A stretch of DNA of 64,000 bases from the NCBI RefSeq assembly GCF_019655855.1, contig NZ_BPFX01000007.1, forward strand, positions 310,001 through 374,000. The letters run 5' to 3'. Position 1 is the stretch's first letter. Each line of letters starts with the position of its first letter. Shown piece by piece: positions 1 through 7,791 of the stretch. A program made the translations under genes and the position numbers. This DNA comes from Pseudomonas paralcaligenes. GTDB lineage: Bacteria; Pseudomonadota; Gammaproteobacteria; Pseudomonadales; Pseudomonadaceae. Below the pieces are notes generated by a model that was given only the letters and a program-made list of their open reading frames with translations, had not been told where the DNA came from and did not search any database.

Positions 1-130
1 CCTTGATCTCCACCGGCTCGTGGCCGAACACCCGGTGGGCGACGAAGGGCATCAGCACCGCGGACGACTTGTCCAGGCGGTCGCCGCCACAGCAAATGCA
101 CTGCCGGGCGATCAGTTCGCGATTCACCAT
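1..130 (-). CDS. Partial hypothetical protein of the sugar operon (N-terminus only)
   Basis: Only the first 43 codons are present and the gene leaves the window at the left edge. The visible N-terminus (starting MVNRELIARQCICCGG) has a cluster of three cysteines near residues 11-14, which suggests a small metal-binding segment before an unseen main domain. Its ATG overlaps the end of the upstream SDR gene by 7 bases, so it is translationally coupled and is the last visible member of the glycan operon. N-terminal cysteine clusters of this kind occur on some SAM-dependent methyltransferases of polysaccharide loci, but nothing catalytic can be seen here, so no function is assigned. Confidence 0.6.
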   Translation of the reverse strand, partial: MVNRELIARQCICCGGDRLDKSSAVLMPFVAHRVFGHEPVEIK

Positions 131-954
131 GTGCTGCGTCCCCCGTCGACGACCAGATTCGCACCGTTCATATATGAAGAGGCATCCGAGCAGAGGAAGG
201 CGATCGCCCCCCGGTACTCGTCGGCGTCGGCCATGCGCCCGAGCGGGATCAGCTGGGTCAGCTTGCTCACGAAGACATCGTTCTGCCCCGCGTAGACCCC
301 GCCTGGAGAAAGCGCATTGCAGCGCACACCCTGTTCGCACCAGTAGGTCGCCAGGTACTTGGTCAGGCCGATCAGCCCGTGCTTGACCACCGAATAGGTC
401 ACCGGCTTGACCGGCTGCCGCTCGGACTCACGTCCTTCGACCCGGTAGAGGCGCTGATCCGGGGCGATCACGCCGAGGTCGGAGGCGATATTGACGATCA
501 CCCCGGCGCCCTGCCGGGCCATCTGCGCACCGAACACCTTGGCGCAGTTGAACGCCCCACCGAGCCCCACATCCAGGTCCAGCCTCCACTGCTCCCAGGG
601 GAAGTTTTCCAGGCGGGAGAAGTCCTTGTCGCCGGCGCTCTCCACCTTGGGGTTGCGCGCGGCATTATTGATCAGGATGTCCACCCGGCCATGGCGCGTC
701 ATCAGTTGCTCGAAGGCATTCTCCAGTGCGCCCAGGTCGGTGATGTCAGCCACCAGCGTCAAGGCTTCGCAGCCGGTCTCCTCGGCCAGCCGGGCTGCGT
801 TGCCCGCGAGGCCATCGCCATTGATGTCGAGCAGCACGGGCACGCCACCGAGGCCGGCGATGGTCGCCGCATGCTGGTAGCCGAGCAGACCGCCGCCGCC
901 GGTGATGACCGCAACCCGGCCGTCCAGCCGGAACAGGCTTTCCGTACTAGCCAT
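124..954 (-). CDS. Short-chain dehydrogenase/reductase (SDR)
   Basis: A 276-residue classical SDR, probably an NAD(P)-dependent reductase or dehydrogenase acting on a sugar or sugar nucleotide. The glycine-rich TGGGGLLG lies at residues 18-25, NNAA at 96-99, a catalytic Ser near 158, and the Tyr187-x3-Lys191 pair follows. The C-terminus has the usual PGG and dGGrs pattern. The ATG overlaps the stop of the oxidoreductase gene upstream by 8 bases, and its own stop overlaps the next gene, so it sits inside the operon. SDRs of flagellin-glycan loci such as Campylobacter ptmA are plausible relatives. Substrate is not deducible from sequence. Confidence 0.88.
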   Translation of the reverse strand: MASTESLFRLDGRVAVITGGGGLLGYQHAATIAGLGGVPVLLDINGDGLAGNAARLAEETGCEALTLVADITDLGALENAFEQLMTRHGRVDILINNAARNPKVESAGDKDFSRLENFPWEQWRLDLDVGLGGAFNCAKVFGAQMARQGAGVIVNIASDLGVIAPDQRLYRVEGRESERQPVKPVTYSVVKHGLIGLTKYLATYWCEQGVRCNALSPGGVYAGQNDVFVSKLTQLIPLGRMADADEYRGAIAFLCSDASSYMNGANLVVDGGRSTW

Positions 955-2002
955 GGATATCCACCTCGCTCAGCAATACTTCCCGGCCCTCGCGCAGCGA
1001 GCGCAAGGCTGCCAGCGCCAGGCGCAGGCTCTGCAGGCCATCCTGCAGATCGACCACCGGCCGGGTGCCCCGGGCGAGGCAATCGAGAAAATGCCTGGCC
1101 TGGGCCAGGAACATGTCGTTGCGCACGAACCCCGGGAAGTCGTCCTGCTCGCGGAGTTCGCCCTGGGCATCGTGGATGCGCAGGCGATTGGCCAGCAGAT
1201 CGATCTCGGCGAAACCGGCGTCGCCGACGATCTTCAGGGTGCGGACCGGCGGACGCTGGAGAAAATCCTGATGCAGCAGGATGGGGAAGCTGCCGCCGGG
1301 CCCGTCGCTACGCATCAGCGACGAAGCCGTATCCTCGACGTCCACCTCCAGGCCACTGAGCTGGCCGCCATGGGTAACGATGCTGCGCGGCAGGCCGAAG
1401 AGCCAGTAGATCAGGTCCATCTCGTGGATCTGCGACAGGATCACCCCGCCGCCCTGGTCGGCCCGCGCGGCGTACATCTGCCGGTAGTCCTCGTAGCGGT
1501 GCCAGTTGGGCAGGTACTCGCCGATTTCCGAGCGCACGCTGAGCAGGCGACCAAAGAAGCCCGTCTCGACCAGCGCCTTGAGCCGCTGCAACCCGGGATG
1601 GAAGCGGAAGTTGTAGCCGACATGGAACAGCAGCTTGCGCGCCTTCACCTCGGCCAGCAGCTCGGCCACCCCCGCCAGATCGCTGGCCAGGGGCTTCTCC
1701 ATGAACACGGGGACGCCGGCGCGAACGCATTCGAGGGCCACCGGCACATGCAGCGCGTTGGGGTTGCAGGCGAACACGGCGTCCGGCCGCTGCGCCAGAG
1801 CTGCCGCCAGATCGTGGTGAACCTGAATCCGATAGTCCCGCTCGAGGTCGGCGCCCTCGTCGATCGTCAGGTTGTCGCGCAGCTTGATGCGCTGGCCGCG
1901 TACACGATAGGCGTGGACCTGAAGGTCATCGCCGAGCAACTCGCGCAAGTTGCGCAGATGACGCTGGCCGATCCCGCCGAGCCCACAGAACAGAATCTTC
2001 AA
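947..2002 (-). CDS. Gfo/Idh/MocA family oxidoreductase (TTG start)
   Basis: A 351-residue NAD(P)-dependent sugar dehydrogenase. The Rossmann motif GLGGIGQRH is at residues 7-15 and the family EKP motif at 102-104. The start is taken as TTG at 2002: the protein then begins KILFCGLGG as expected for the fold, a purine-rich GAGAAGAGAGAG lies just upstream, and the TTG overlaps the TGA of the preceding isomerase gene (TTGA). An upstream in-frame start at 2047 would add 15 residues unlike the family. It probably oxidises or reduces a hydroxyl of the sugar intermediate handled by the neighbouring isomerase. The exact substrate is unknown. Confidence 0.87.
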   Translation of the reverse strand: MKILFCGLGGIGQRHLRNLRELLGDDLQVHAYRVRGQRIKLRDNLTIDEGADLERDYRIQVHHDLAAALAQRPDAVFACNPNALHVPVALECVRAGVPVFMEKPLASDLAGVAELLAEVKARKLLFHVGYNFRFHPGLQRLKALVETGFFGRLLSVRSEIGEYLPNWHRYEDYRQMYAARADQGGGVILSQIHEMDLIYWLFGLPRSIVTHGGQLSGLEVDVEDTASSLMRSDGPGGSFPILLHQDFLQRPPVRTLKIVGDAGFAEIDLLANRLRIHDAQGELREQDDFPGFVRNDMFLAQARHFLDCLARGTRPVVDLQDGLQSLRLALAALRSLREGREVLLSEVDIHG

Positions 2003-2886
2003 GATATCTCTCTCTTCTCGTCGCAGAGTGCGCGACCTCTTAGCCAATCCTCGGCGAGCCGCGCCATCCCGGCGAGCCAGGCGGGTTCGTCACCGGGTTC
2101 GCCGCGGGCCACCTGCAGGACGAAGTCGCCCGCATATCCGTACTGGATCAACAGCTCGCGCAGGCTGCGGAAATCGGTATCGCCCTGGCCGAGCGGCACG
2201 GTGCTGCCCCCACGGCGGCGATCCTTGATATGGAAGCTGCCGATACGCTCGCCATAGGCGGCGAACTCCTGCGCCGGCGGGTACCCCAGCGAGGCGCTGT
2301 TGCCGGCGTCGTAGTTGACCTTGATCAGGGGATGGTCGAGACGAAGCAACAGTGCGCGGAACGCCTCGGGCGCGAGGTCGGTCTCCAAGTGCAGCTCGAC
2401 GGCATGGCGCTCGGCGTACGGCAGGACCTCCCGCAGGTTGGCGACCACCTGCTCGAATTCCTCGTCGCTGCGGATGCTCGACGCATCCACGAACGGCAGC
2501 ACGACGCGCCCCACACCCATCTCTGGGCAGATGCCCAGCAGCCACTCCATGCGCCGCAGCAGCTCGGCATTCTCGGCGGCGGTGCAGCGCAGCAGCGGGC
2601 GGTCCATGAAATAGTCAGCGCAGATGGAAACCACCGAGACCCCGTGTTTCGCCAGCAGGTCACGCAGCTCGCTCCGGCCGACGTCGTTCTCGAGCGGGTT
2701 GGCGCCCTCGCCGTAGAGGTCGTAGATCCACTCGATACCGCGCAGGCCCGCCTGCGCGGCCCTCTCGATCTCCAGGCGCCAGCCTTGCCGGGGAAAGGAC
2801 TGAAAGCGGCCGTCTTCCGGCGCGCCCAGGCGGCCCTGCATGGTGTACAGGCCGGTTTCGGCGTATCGGCTCAGATAGTCGCCCAT
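1999..2886 (-). CDS. Sugar phosphate isomerase/epimerase (AP-endonuclease-2 fold)
   Basis: A 295-residue TIM-barrel protein of the xylose isomerase-like superfamily. Metal-ligand-type segments are visible: a Glu in HLETD, an Asp/Asn pair in NYDAGNS, and a His in HIKDRRRGGS, as in tagatose-3-epimerase and IolE/IolI relatives. It begins one base after the stop of the ThDP enzyme gene, with GGGGGAG as ribosome binding site, and its stop overlaps the TTG start of the oxidoreductase gene. An epimerase next to a Gfo/Idh/MocA enzyme is a recurring pairing for 2- or 3-position inversion through a keto intermediate. A second domain of the same superfamily is fused to the NeuB-like enzyme of this operon. 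Confidence 0.85.
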   Translation of the reverse strand: MGDYLSRYAETGLYTMQGRLGAPEDGRFQSFPRQGWRLEIERAAQAGLRGIEWIYDLYGEGANPLENDVGRSELRDLLAKHGVSVVSICADYFMDRPLLRCTAAENAELLRRMEWLLGICPEMGVGRVVLPFVDASSIRSDEEFEQVVANLREVLPYAERHAVELHLETDLAPEAFRALLLRLDHPLIKVNYDAGNSASLGYPPAQEFAAYGERIGSFHIKDRRRGGSTVPLGQGDTDFRSLRELLIQYGYAGDFVLQVARGEPGDEPAWLAGMARLAEDWLRGRALCDEKREIS

Positions 2887-2887
2887 G

Positions 2888-4678
2888 TCACTCCCCCACC
2901 AGCGGGACGAGCATGTTGGCGCGCAACTCGTCTCGGTCGAGGAACGGGAAGAGGTCCTCCAGCGGGCTGGAGACCATCACGCCGTTCTGGCCGATCTTCG
3001 AGGTGACGCGCGGGCCGATGGCCTGGTCGGGCTGGACCATGACCTCGCACACCACCGGGCCTTCCAGCGCCAGCGCCTCCTCGATCCCCGCCCTCAGATC
3101 GCTGCTGCCGTCGATGCGCAGGACCGGCAGGCCGAAGGCCGCCGCCAACGCCGGAATGTTCGGCAAGGTGAGGCCCGAGGTGGGGTCGCAGCCGATGGTC
3201 TGCTTGAAGTACCCGCCCTGGGAGGCGCGAATCGAGGCATAGCCATTGTTGTTCAGCACGAAGTACTTGATCGGCAGCCCCAGCCGGCGCACCACTTCGA
3301 GCTCCTGTATGTTCATGACGAAGCCGCCATCGCCATCCACCGACACGGTTCGCCGGCTGCCGCTGCCCAGGCAGCCGCCGATGGAGGCCGGCAGGCCGTA
3401 GCCCATCGAGCCCAGCCCGCCGGTGGCCACCGCGCGCTGGCCGCGCTTGAGGCGCACGGACAGCCAGAAGGTATCCAGCGCCGCGCCGGAACTGCCGGGA
3501 ATGATCTGGTCCCCCTCGGCCAGCGCTTCCGACAGCGCCTCGGTGAACACATAGGTGTTGACGTATTCGCCGGCCTGGCGGTACTCGGGCAGGACCACCG
3601 GGTAGGCCGCCTTCCAGGCCGCGCAACGCTCGCGCCACGCCTGGCAGTCCAGCCGATCCGTGCCCATGGCCTCACGCAGCCGCTCGACGAAAAGCCGAGC
3701 ATCGCACACGAATCGCTCATCGGGCATGTCGCCCAGCTTGGCGATCTCCGCCGGGTCGATGTCCACCACCACGATCTCCGCCGCGCGCGCGAACTGGCTG
3801 CGGTCGAAGCCGGTGATGGAGAAGTCCATGCGGCAGCCGATGGCAAGCACCAGATCGGCGTTCTGCACGGTGAAGTTGGCCCCGCGTTGGGCCACCGTGC
3901 CGCAGCGGCCCGCATAGAGGGGATGGTCGTACTCCAGCAGGTCCGCACCGATCCAGGTGGTCTGGGTGGGGATGCCGAGCGCCTCGATCAGCTCGCGCGT
4001 CTGCTGCTCGCCTCCCGCCGCATGGATGCCGTTGCCGACCAGCAGCACCGGCCGCTGCGCCTCGCGCAGGCGCTGCACCAAGCGCGCCAGCGCTTGCCCG
4101 TCGACAGGGTCCGGCTGCTCGCCAGCCTCCGGCACGTAGCCCTGCAGCTGCGCCGGGTCGATCTCGGTGGCCTGCACGTCCAGCGGCACATCGAGCCAGA
4201 CCGGCCCCTTGCGCCCGCCGAGCATCAGATGCAGGGCCTTCTCCAGCTCATAGCGCACGCGCTGGGGGTCGAGCAGGCAGACGGCGTACTTGGTCAGCGG
4301 GCCGACCACGCTGACGATATCCAGCTCCTGGGTGCCGAGCTGGCGCAGGCCGCTGTCGCCCTTGAGGTCGGCGCGCTTCACCTGCCCGGAGATGAACAGC
4401 GCGGGGGTCGATTCGAACCAGGCGCCGGCCAGGCCGGTGATGGCGTTGGTGGCCCCCGGCCCCGACGTGACCAGACAGACGCCGAAGCGCCCGGACGTGC
4501 GCGCGTAGCCTTCGGCGGCAATCGCCGCGCCCTGCTCGTGCAACATGCTCACCGCCGTCAGGCGCGGCTGGCGATACAGGGCGTTGTTGAGGTGCATGGC
4601 CCCGCCACCGGGCAGGAAGAACACATGGCCGATGCCCTGGTTGGCGATGAACTCGAAGATGTAATCGGCAACACGCAT
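2888..4678 (-). CDS. Thiamine diphosphate-binding enzyme, acetolactate synthase/YerE-like
   Basis: A 596-residue ThDP enzyme with the three-domain layout of acetohydroxyacid synthases. The catalytic Glu48 lies in HEQGAAIAAEGYAR, the central domain spans about 190-330, and the ThDP/Mg motif GDGGF (449-453) ends with NNN near 476-478. ATG at 4678 is preferred because it gives the conserved MRVADYIFEFIANQG start; a TTG at 4696 is also possible. No regulatory subunit gene is nearby, so valine/isoleucine synthesis is unlikely. In yersiniose synthesis the related YerE couples the two-carbon unit of pyruvate to a CDP-4-keto-3,6-dideoxyhexose, and rfbFGH for that acceptor lie in this same operon. Assignment to that chemistry is inference. 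Confidence 0.85.
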   Translation of the reverse strand: MRVADYIFEFIANQGIGHVFFLPGGGAMHLNNALYRQPRLTAVSMLHEQGAAIAAEGYARTSGRFGVCLVTSGPGATNAITGLAGAWFESTPALFISGQVKRADLKGDSGLRQLGTQELDIVSVVGPLTKYAVCLLDPQRVRYELEKALHLMLGGRKGPVWLDVPLDVQATEIDPAQLQGYVPEAGEQPDPVDGQALARLVQRLREAQRPVLLVGNGIHAAGGEQQTRELIEALGIPTQTTWIGADLLEYDHPLYAGRCGTVAQRGANFTVQNADLVLAIGCRMDFSITGFDRSQFARAAEIVVVDIDPAEIAKLGDMPDERFVCDARLFVERLREAMGTDRLDCQAWRERCAAWKAAYPVVLPEYRQAGEYVNTYVFTEALSEALAEGDQIIPGSSGAALDTFWLSVRLKRGQRAVATGGLGSMGYGLPASIGGCLGSGSRRTVSVDGDGGFVMNIQELEVVRRLGLPIKYFVLNNNGYASIRASQGGYFKQTIGCDPTSGLTLPNIPALAAAFGLPVLRIDGSSDLRAGIEEALALEGPVVCEVMVQPDQAIGPRVTSKIGQNGVMVSSPLEDLFPFLDRDELRANMLVPLVGE

Positions 4679-4685
4679 GGGGTGA

Positions 4686-5885
4686 CTACTCGGCAAGAGG
4701 CTGCTGGGGAAGACGCGCGGCGGGTACGGCGTAGAGGACCAGGTCCCAACCCTCGGCCAGGTGCGGGCAGAGGGTGAAGTGGTAGTCGGGGTGGTAGTCG
4801 TGCAGCTGCAGCAGCACGCTCCACAGGTGGTTCTGCTCGTGGTAGACGCACACCGCGATCACCGGATGCCGCTCGGCGATCAGGCGCCGCCCGCCCGCCA
4901 GACACTGCGGCTCGAATCCTTCGATATCGATCTTGATGAAGGTCGCCGGCGCAATCTGCGCGCTCAGGTCGTCGATGGTGGTGATCCGTACGCGCTCGCT
5001 GCCACGCCCTACCCGACTGGCGGCGCCACTGCTGTCCTCGATGAGGATTTCCCCGTTGCTGTCGCCGATGGCGAGCGGGTAGGCATGCAGGCCCCGCGCT
5101 TCGCCGCCGAGCTTTTCCAGGTTGTCGTGCAGATCGGCATAGTTGGCGGGCGAAGGCTCGAACGAATGGATTTCCCGGTAGCCCCGGCCGCTCTCCAGGT
5201 ATTCCGCGACCGAATCGCCATTGAACGCGCCGATGTCGTAGAGCACTTCGTCGGTGCGGTCGCTGCTGAAGTGCCCATCGAAGTAGATCGCCAGGGGCGA
5301 TGCCGGCGGCAACAGATCGTGGTCGAGCGACAGCCGCCACTCGACATGGTCCACGAACAGCTGCCGCGACGCGTCGTCGCCCAGCAGGGTGAACGCACGG
5401 CGGACCTGCTCGGCCTCGGCCACCACCTTCTCCGGCAGGTCCAGGGAATAGTGCGGCAGGAAGTGCTCGGGATGACGCCAGGCCAGATGGCCGAACAGGG
5501 CGATACGGTCGAAACCCAGCGCCCTCAGCGGCGCGAGCCGCTCCGTCATACGGTCGGTGATGTGGCCGCTCCAGATCGTGCAGATGACCGACGGCAGCGG
5601 GCCATCGCTCCGCTCGGCCAACTGCGCCGGGCTCATCACCGGAACCGAATCGATCAGCGTGCCCCACACCGCCGGGTTGTTATCGATGAAGGCCTCGGGG
5701 ACGAAGCCCATCTGCTTGAGCACGGCCTGGGTCTTGCGCCCCAGGTGGCTTGCCCCAAAAAGCACGAACGGACGATCCAGCCCGCCGATCAGTCGCTCCA
5801 GGGTATGCGACTGACGATCCCGTATAGATTCCAGCGATTCGCTCAGCAAGGCGTCCAGTCGCGCACTCAAGCCCATGGTCTCCAT
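4686..5885 (-). CDS. FkbM family methyltransferase with N-terminal Rossmann-like domain
   Basis: A 399-residue protein. The C-terminal half is an FkbM-type SAM methyltransferase: YDIGAFNGDS at 216-225 is the SAM-binding motif I, FEPSPANYADL follows, and KIDIEGFEP lies at 318-326. Residues 39-70 (FGASHLGRKTQAVLKQMG) look like a small nucleotide-binding Rossmann unit, as in PglD-N-type modules of sugar loci. The ATG at 5885 has GAGGAAG five bases upstream and lies 10 bases after the NeuB-like gene. It probably O-methylates the sugar or glycan made by the operon. Acceptor and position are unknown. Confidence 0.82.
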   Translation of the reverse strand: METMGLSARLDALLSESLESIRDRQSHTLERLIGGLDRPFVLFGASHLGRKTQAVLKQMGFVPEAFIDNNPAVWGTLIDSVPVMSPAQLAERSDGPLPSVICTIWSGHITDRMTERLAPLRALGFDRIALFGHLAWRHPEHFLPHYSLDLPEKVVAEAEQVRRAFTLLGDDASRQLFVDHVEWRLSLDHDLLPPASPLAIYFDGHFSSDRTDEVLYDIGAFNGDSVAEYLESGRGYREIHSFEPSPANYADLHDNLEKLGGEARGLHAYPLAIGDSNGEILIEDSSGAASRVGRGSERVRITTIDDLSAQIAPATFIKIDIEGFEPQCLAGGRRLIAERHPVIAVCVYHEQNHLWSVLLQLHDYHPDYHFTLCPHLAEGWDLVLYAVPAARLPQQPLAE

Positions 5886-5895
5886 GGCCGCTTCC

Positions 5896-7791
5896 TCATA
5901 GTGATTGCAAGTAGGTCAAAGCCGACCAGAAACCGGCTCCATGGTCCTTGTGCCCCTGCCAGACTTCCGGAATGAAGCTGACATGAGGGTGCTTCCTGAT
6001 ACGCGCCCAGGTGGCGGGCCAGTCGATATCGCCCGTGCCCATCAGCACGCCTTCGCCATTGGTGCCCTTGGCATCGGCCACGTGCAGGTGCGCCGAATGG
6101 GGCAGCAGCAACTCCAGCGCGGCCTGGAAATCGAGCCCGAAGTGGAAGCAGGTCATCTGCAGGTGCGACAGGTCGAGGCACAGGCGCAGGCCATGCTCCC
6201 GGGCCTGGGCCGCCAGCTCCTCGGGCATCATGAAGATGTTCTGGTGGCGCTGGCCGCCGAAGTGCCAGGGGAACGGCGCCATGTTCTGCGGGATCAGCTC
6301 GGTGCCGGCGAAGTCGATACGCGCGCAGGCCTCGTGGAAACGCTCGTACAACTCCGGACGCATCGCCAGCGGCCGTGGCTCGTCGGCGGAGAACCCGCCG
6401 ATGTTGGCGACGATCAGCCGGGCATCGGCTTTAGGGAAGAACTCGCCGATCTGCAACGTGGCCTCGACCACGCGCTGCAGGTTGTCGATGGAGCGCTGAC
6501 GATAGGCCGGATCATCCGAGGCCAGGTCCAGCAACTCGCTGTTCTCGAACAGCTCGGGGGCATGCACCACCAGCCGCGAGCAATCCACCTCGGCCAGGAA
6601 AGGCTGCGGCTTGAGGCTGAGGTCGCGGTACGACAGGTGGAACTCGTACAGGTCGGGCTCGATCCGCCGGCGGTAGTCGAGGAAGTCGTGATAGCGCACC
6701 GGTACACCCCAGCGGATCGGCAGTTCGAAGGAAAGCGCGGCTTCCGGCTGCTGCTCGTCGAGATCGCTGTCGAACAGAAAGTCGCCCTGGGCGATATCGC
6801 GGCTCGCGGGCTTGCCCAGCAGTTCGGGCAACCGATAAGGCGGCAGCCCCTGGCCGGGGCTGGCCACGCGCAGCATGCTCTCGTCGAGGACGGTGCCCTG
6901 AGTGATGTCGCGCGACGCAATGACGCTCTTGCCGAGATTCTCCCGGTTGAGCAGCTCGCCCTGGCTGGCGTGACGCCCGGGGCCCTGCCATGGCAGCGCC
7001 AGTTCCAGTTGCCGGATGCCGTCCACCAGCTGGCGGAACTCTTGTGGCTCCAGGCTGGCCAGGTGGTCCGGCCCCTCCATGCCACGATCGAGGGTGATAT
7101 GCCGCTCCACCAGCTTGGCGCCCAACGCGACGGCCCCGAGGGTGATCGCGATACCGCGCTCATGCCCCGAGTAGCCGATCAGGCCGTGCAGTTCCTGCAG
7201 GCGACGCAGGTAGCCGAGCTGGATATCGGCCTCCGGCGCCGGATAGGCGCTGTTGCAATGCAGCAGGGCGAACGGCACCCCGAGCGCGTTCAGCTGCTCG
7301 ATGGCACGCACGATCTCGTGCTCGAAGGACATGCCAGTGGACAGGATCAGCGGCTTGCCGAGGCTGGCCGCCTTGGCGATCAGATAGGGATTGCAGAGAT
7401 CGGCCGAGGCGATCTTCAGCGCCGCGACATCGAAGCTCGCCAGGGCATCGACGCTGGGCTCGTCCCACGGCGTGCACAGGTAGCTGATGCCCTTCTCCGC
7501 GCAGTAGGCGCGTAGCTGGCGGTGCTCGTCGAGGCTCAGCTCGACCTTGTCCAGCAGGTCCTGGATGTATTCGACCCCCAGGTCCTCGGCGCGCGAACCA
7601 TCGGCCTTGCGCCGGTACAGCGCCTCGCGGTTGCGCAGCTGGAACTTCACGCAGTCCGCGCCGGCGTCCAGCGACGCATCCACTAGCTGCCGGGCCAGCG
7701 CCAGCGAGCCGTTGTGATTGTTGCCCACCTCGGCGATGACGAAGACACGTTCGCCACCCACCGGAATGCCGTCTAGAAGCATGGAAGTCAT
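5896..7791 (-). CDS. NeuB-like sialic acid synthase fused to a sugar isomerase domain
   Basis: A 631-residue bifunctional-looking protein. Residues about 15-280 form the NeuB TIM barrel (IAEVGNNHNG at 19-28, KFQ at 49-51, STGMS at 151-155, GYSGHE at 206-211, ERHITLDR at 229-236). Residues 285-345 form a SAF/antifreeze-like domain. Residues about 355-631 are a separate xylose isomerase-like barrel (HAPELFENS, CLDLSHLQM, HVADAKGTNGEG). NeuB enzymes condense PEP with an aldose to give a 2-keto-3-deoxy acid, and stand-alone NeuB proteins are only about 350 residues. The ATG (7791) overlaps the kinase stop as ATGA. The fusion suggests that the aldose is isomerised and condensed by one polypeptide. 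Confidence 0.88.
   Translation of the reverse strand: MTSMLLDGIPVGGERVFVIAEVGNNHNGSLALARQLVDASLDAGADCVKFQLRNREALYRRKADGSRAEDLGVEYIQDLLDKVELSLDEHRQLRAYCAEKGISYLCTPWDEPSVDALASFDVAALKIASADLCNPYLIAKAASLGKPLILSTGMSFEHEIVRAIEQLNALGVPFALLHCNSAYPAPEADIQLGYLRRLQELHGLIGYSGHERGIAITLGAVALGAKLVERHITLDRGMEGPDHLASLEPQEFRQLVDGIRQLELALPWQGPGRHASQGELLNRENLGKSVIASRDITQGTVLDESMLRVASPGQGLPPYRLPELLGKPASRDIAQGDFLFDSDLDEQQPEAALSFELPIRWGVPVRYHDFLDYRRRIEPDLYEFHLSYRDLSLKPQPFLAEVDCSRLVVHAPELFENSELLDLASDDPAYRQRSIDNLQRVVEATLQIGEFFPKADARLIVANIGGFSADEPRPLAMRPELYERFHEACARIDFAGTELIPQNMAPFPWHFGGQRHQNIFMMPEELAAQAREHGLRLCLDLSHLQMTCFHFGLDFQAALELLLPHSAHLHVADAKGTNGEGVLMGTGDIDWPATWARIRKHPHVSFIPEVWQGHKDHGAGFWSALTYLQSL

Noticed and set aside
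902..2257. Long open frame on the plus strand opposite the oxidoreductase gene
   Set aside because: GC-rich shadow of the minus-strand genes: no ribosome-binding site, no family resemblance, and it crosses a real operon junction.
2888..4678. Assignment of the ThDP enzyme as ilvB/ilvI
   Set aside because: No small regulatory subunit gene adjoins it, and its context is a sugar operon.
2885..4777. 630-codon plus-strand frame opposite the ThDP enzyme
   Set aside because: Antisense shadow; composition is His/Gln/Arg-rich in the way typical of a reversed high-GC gene.
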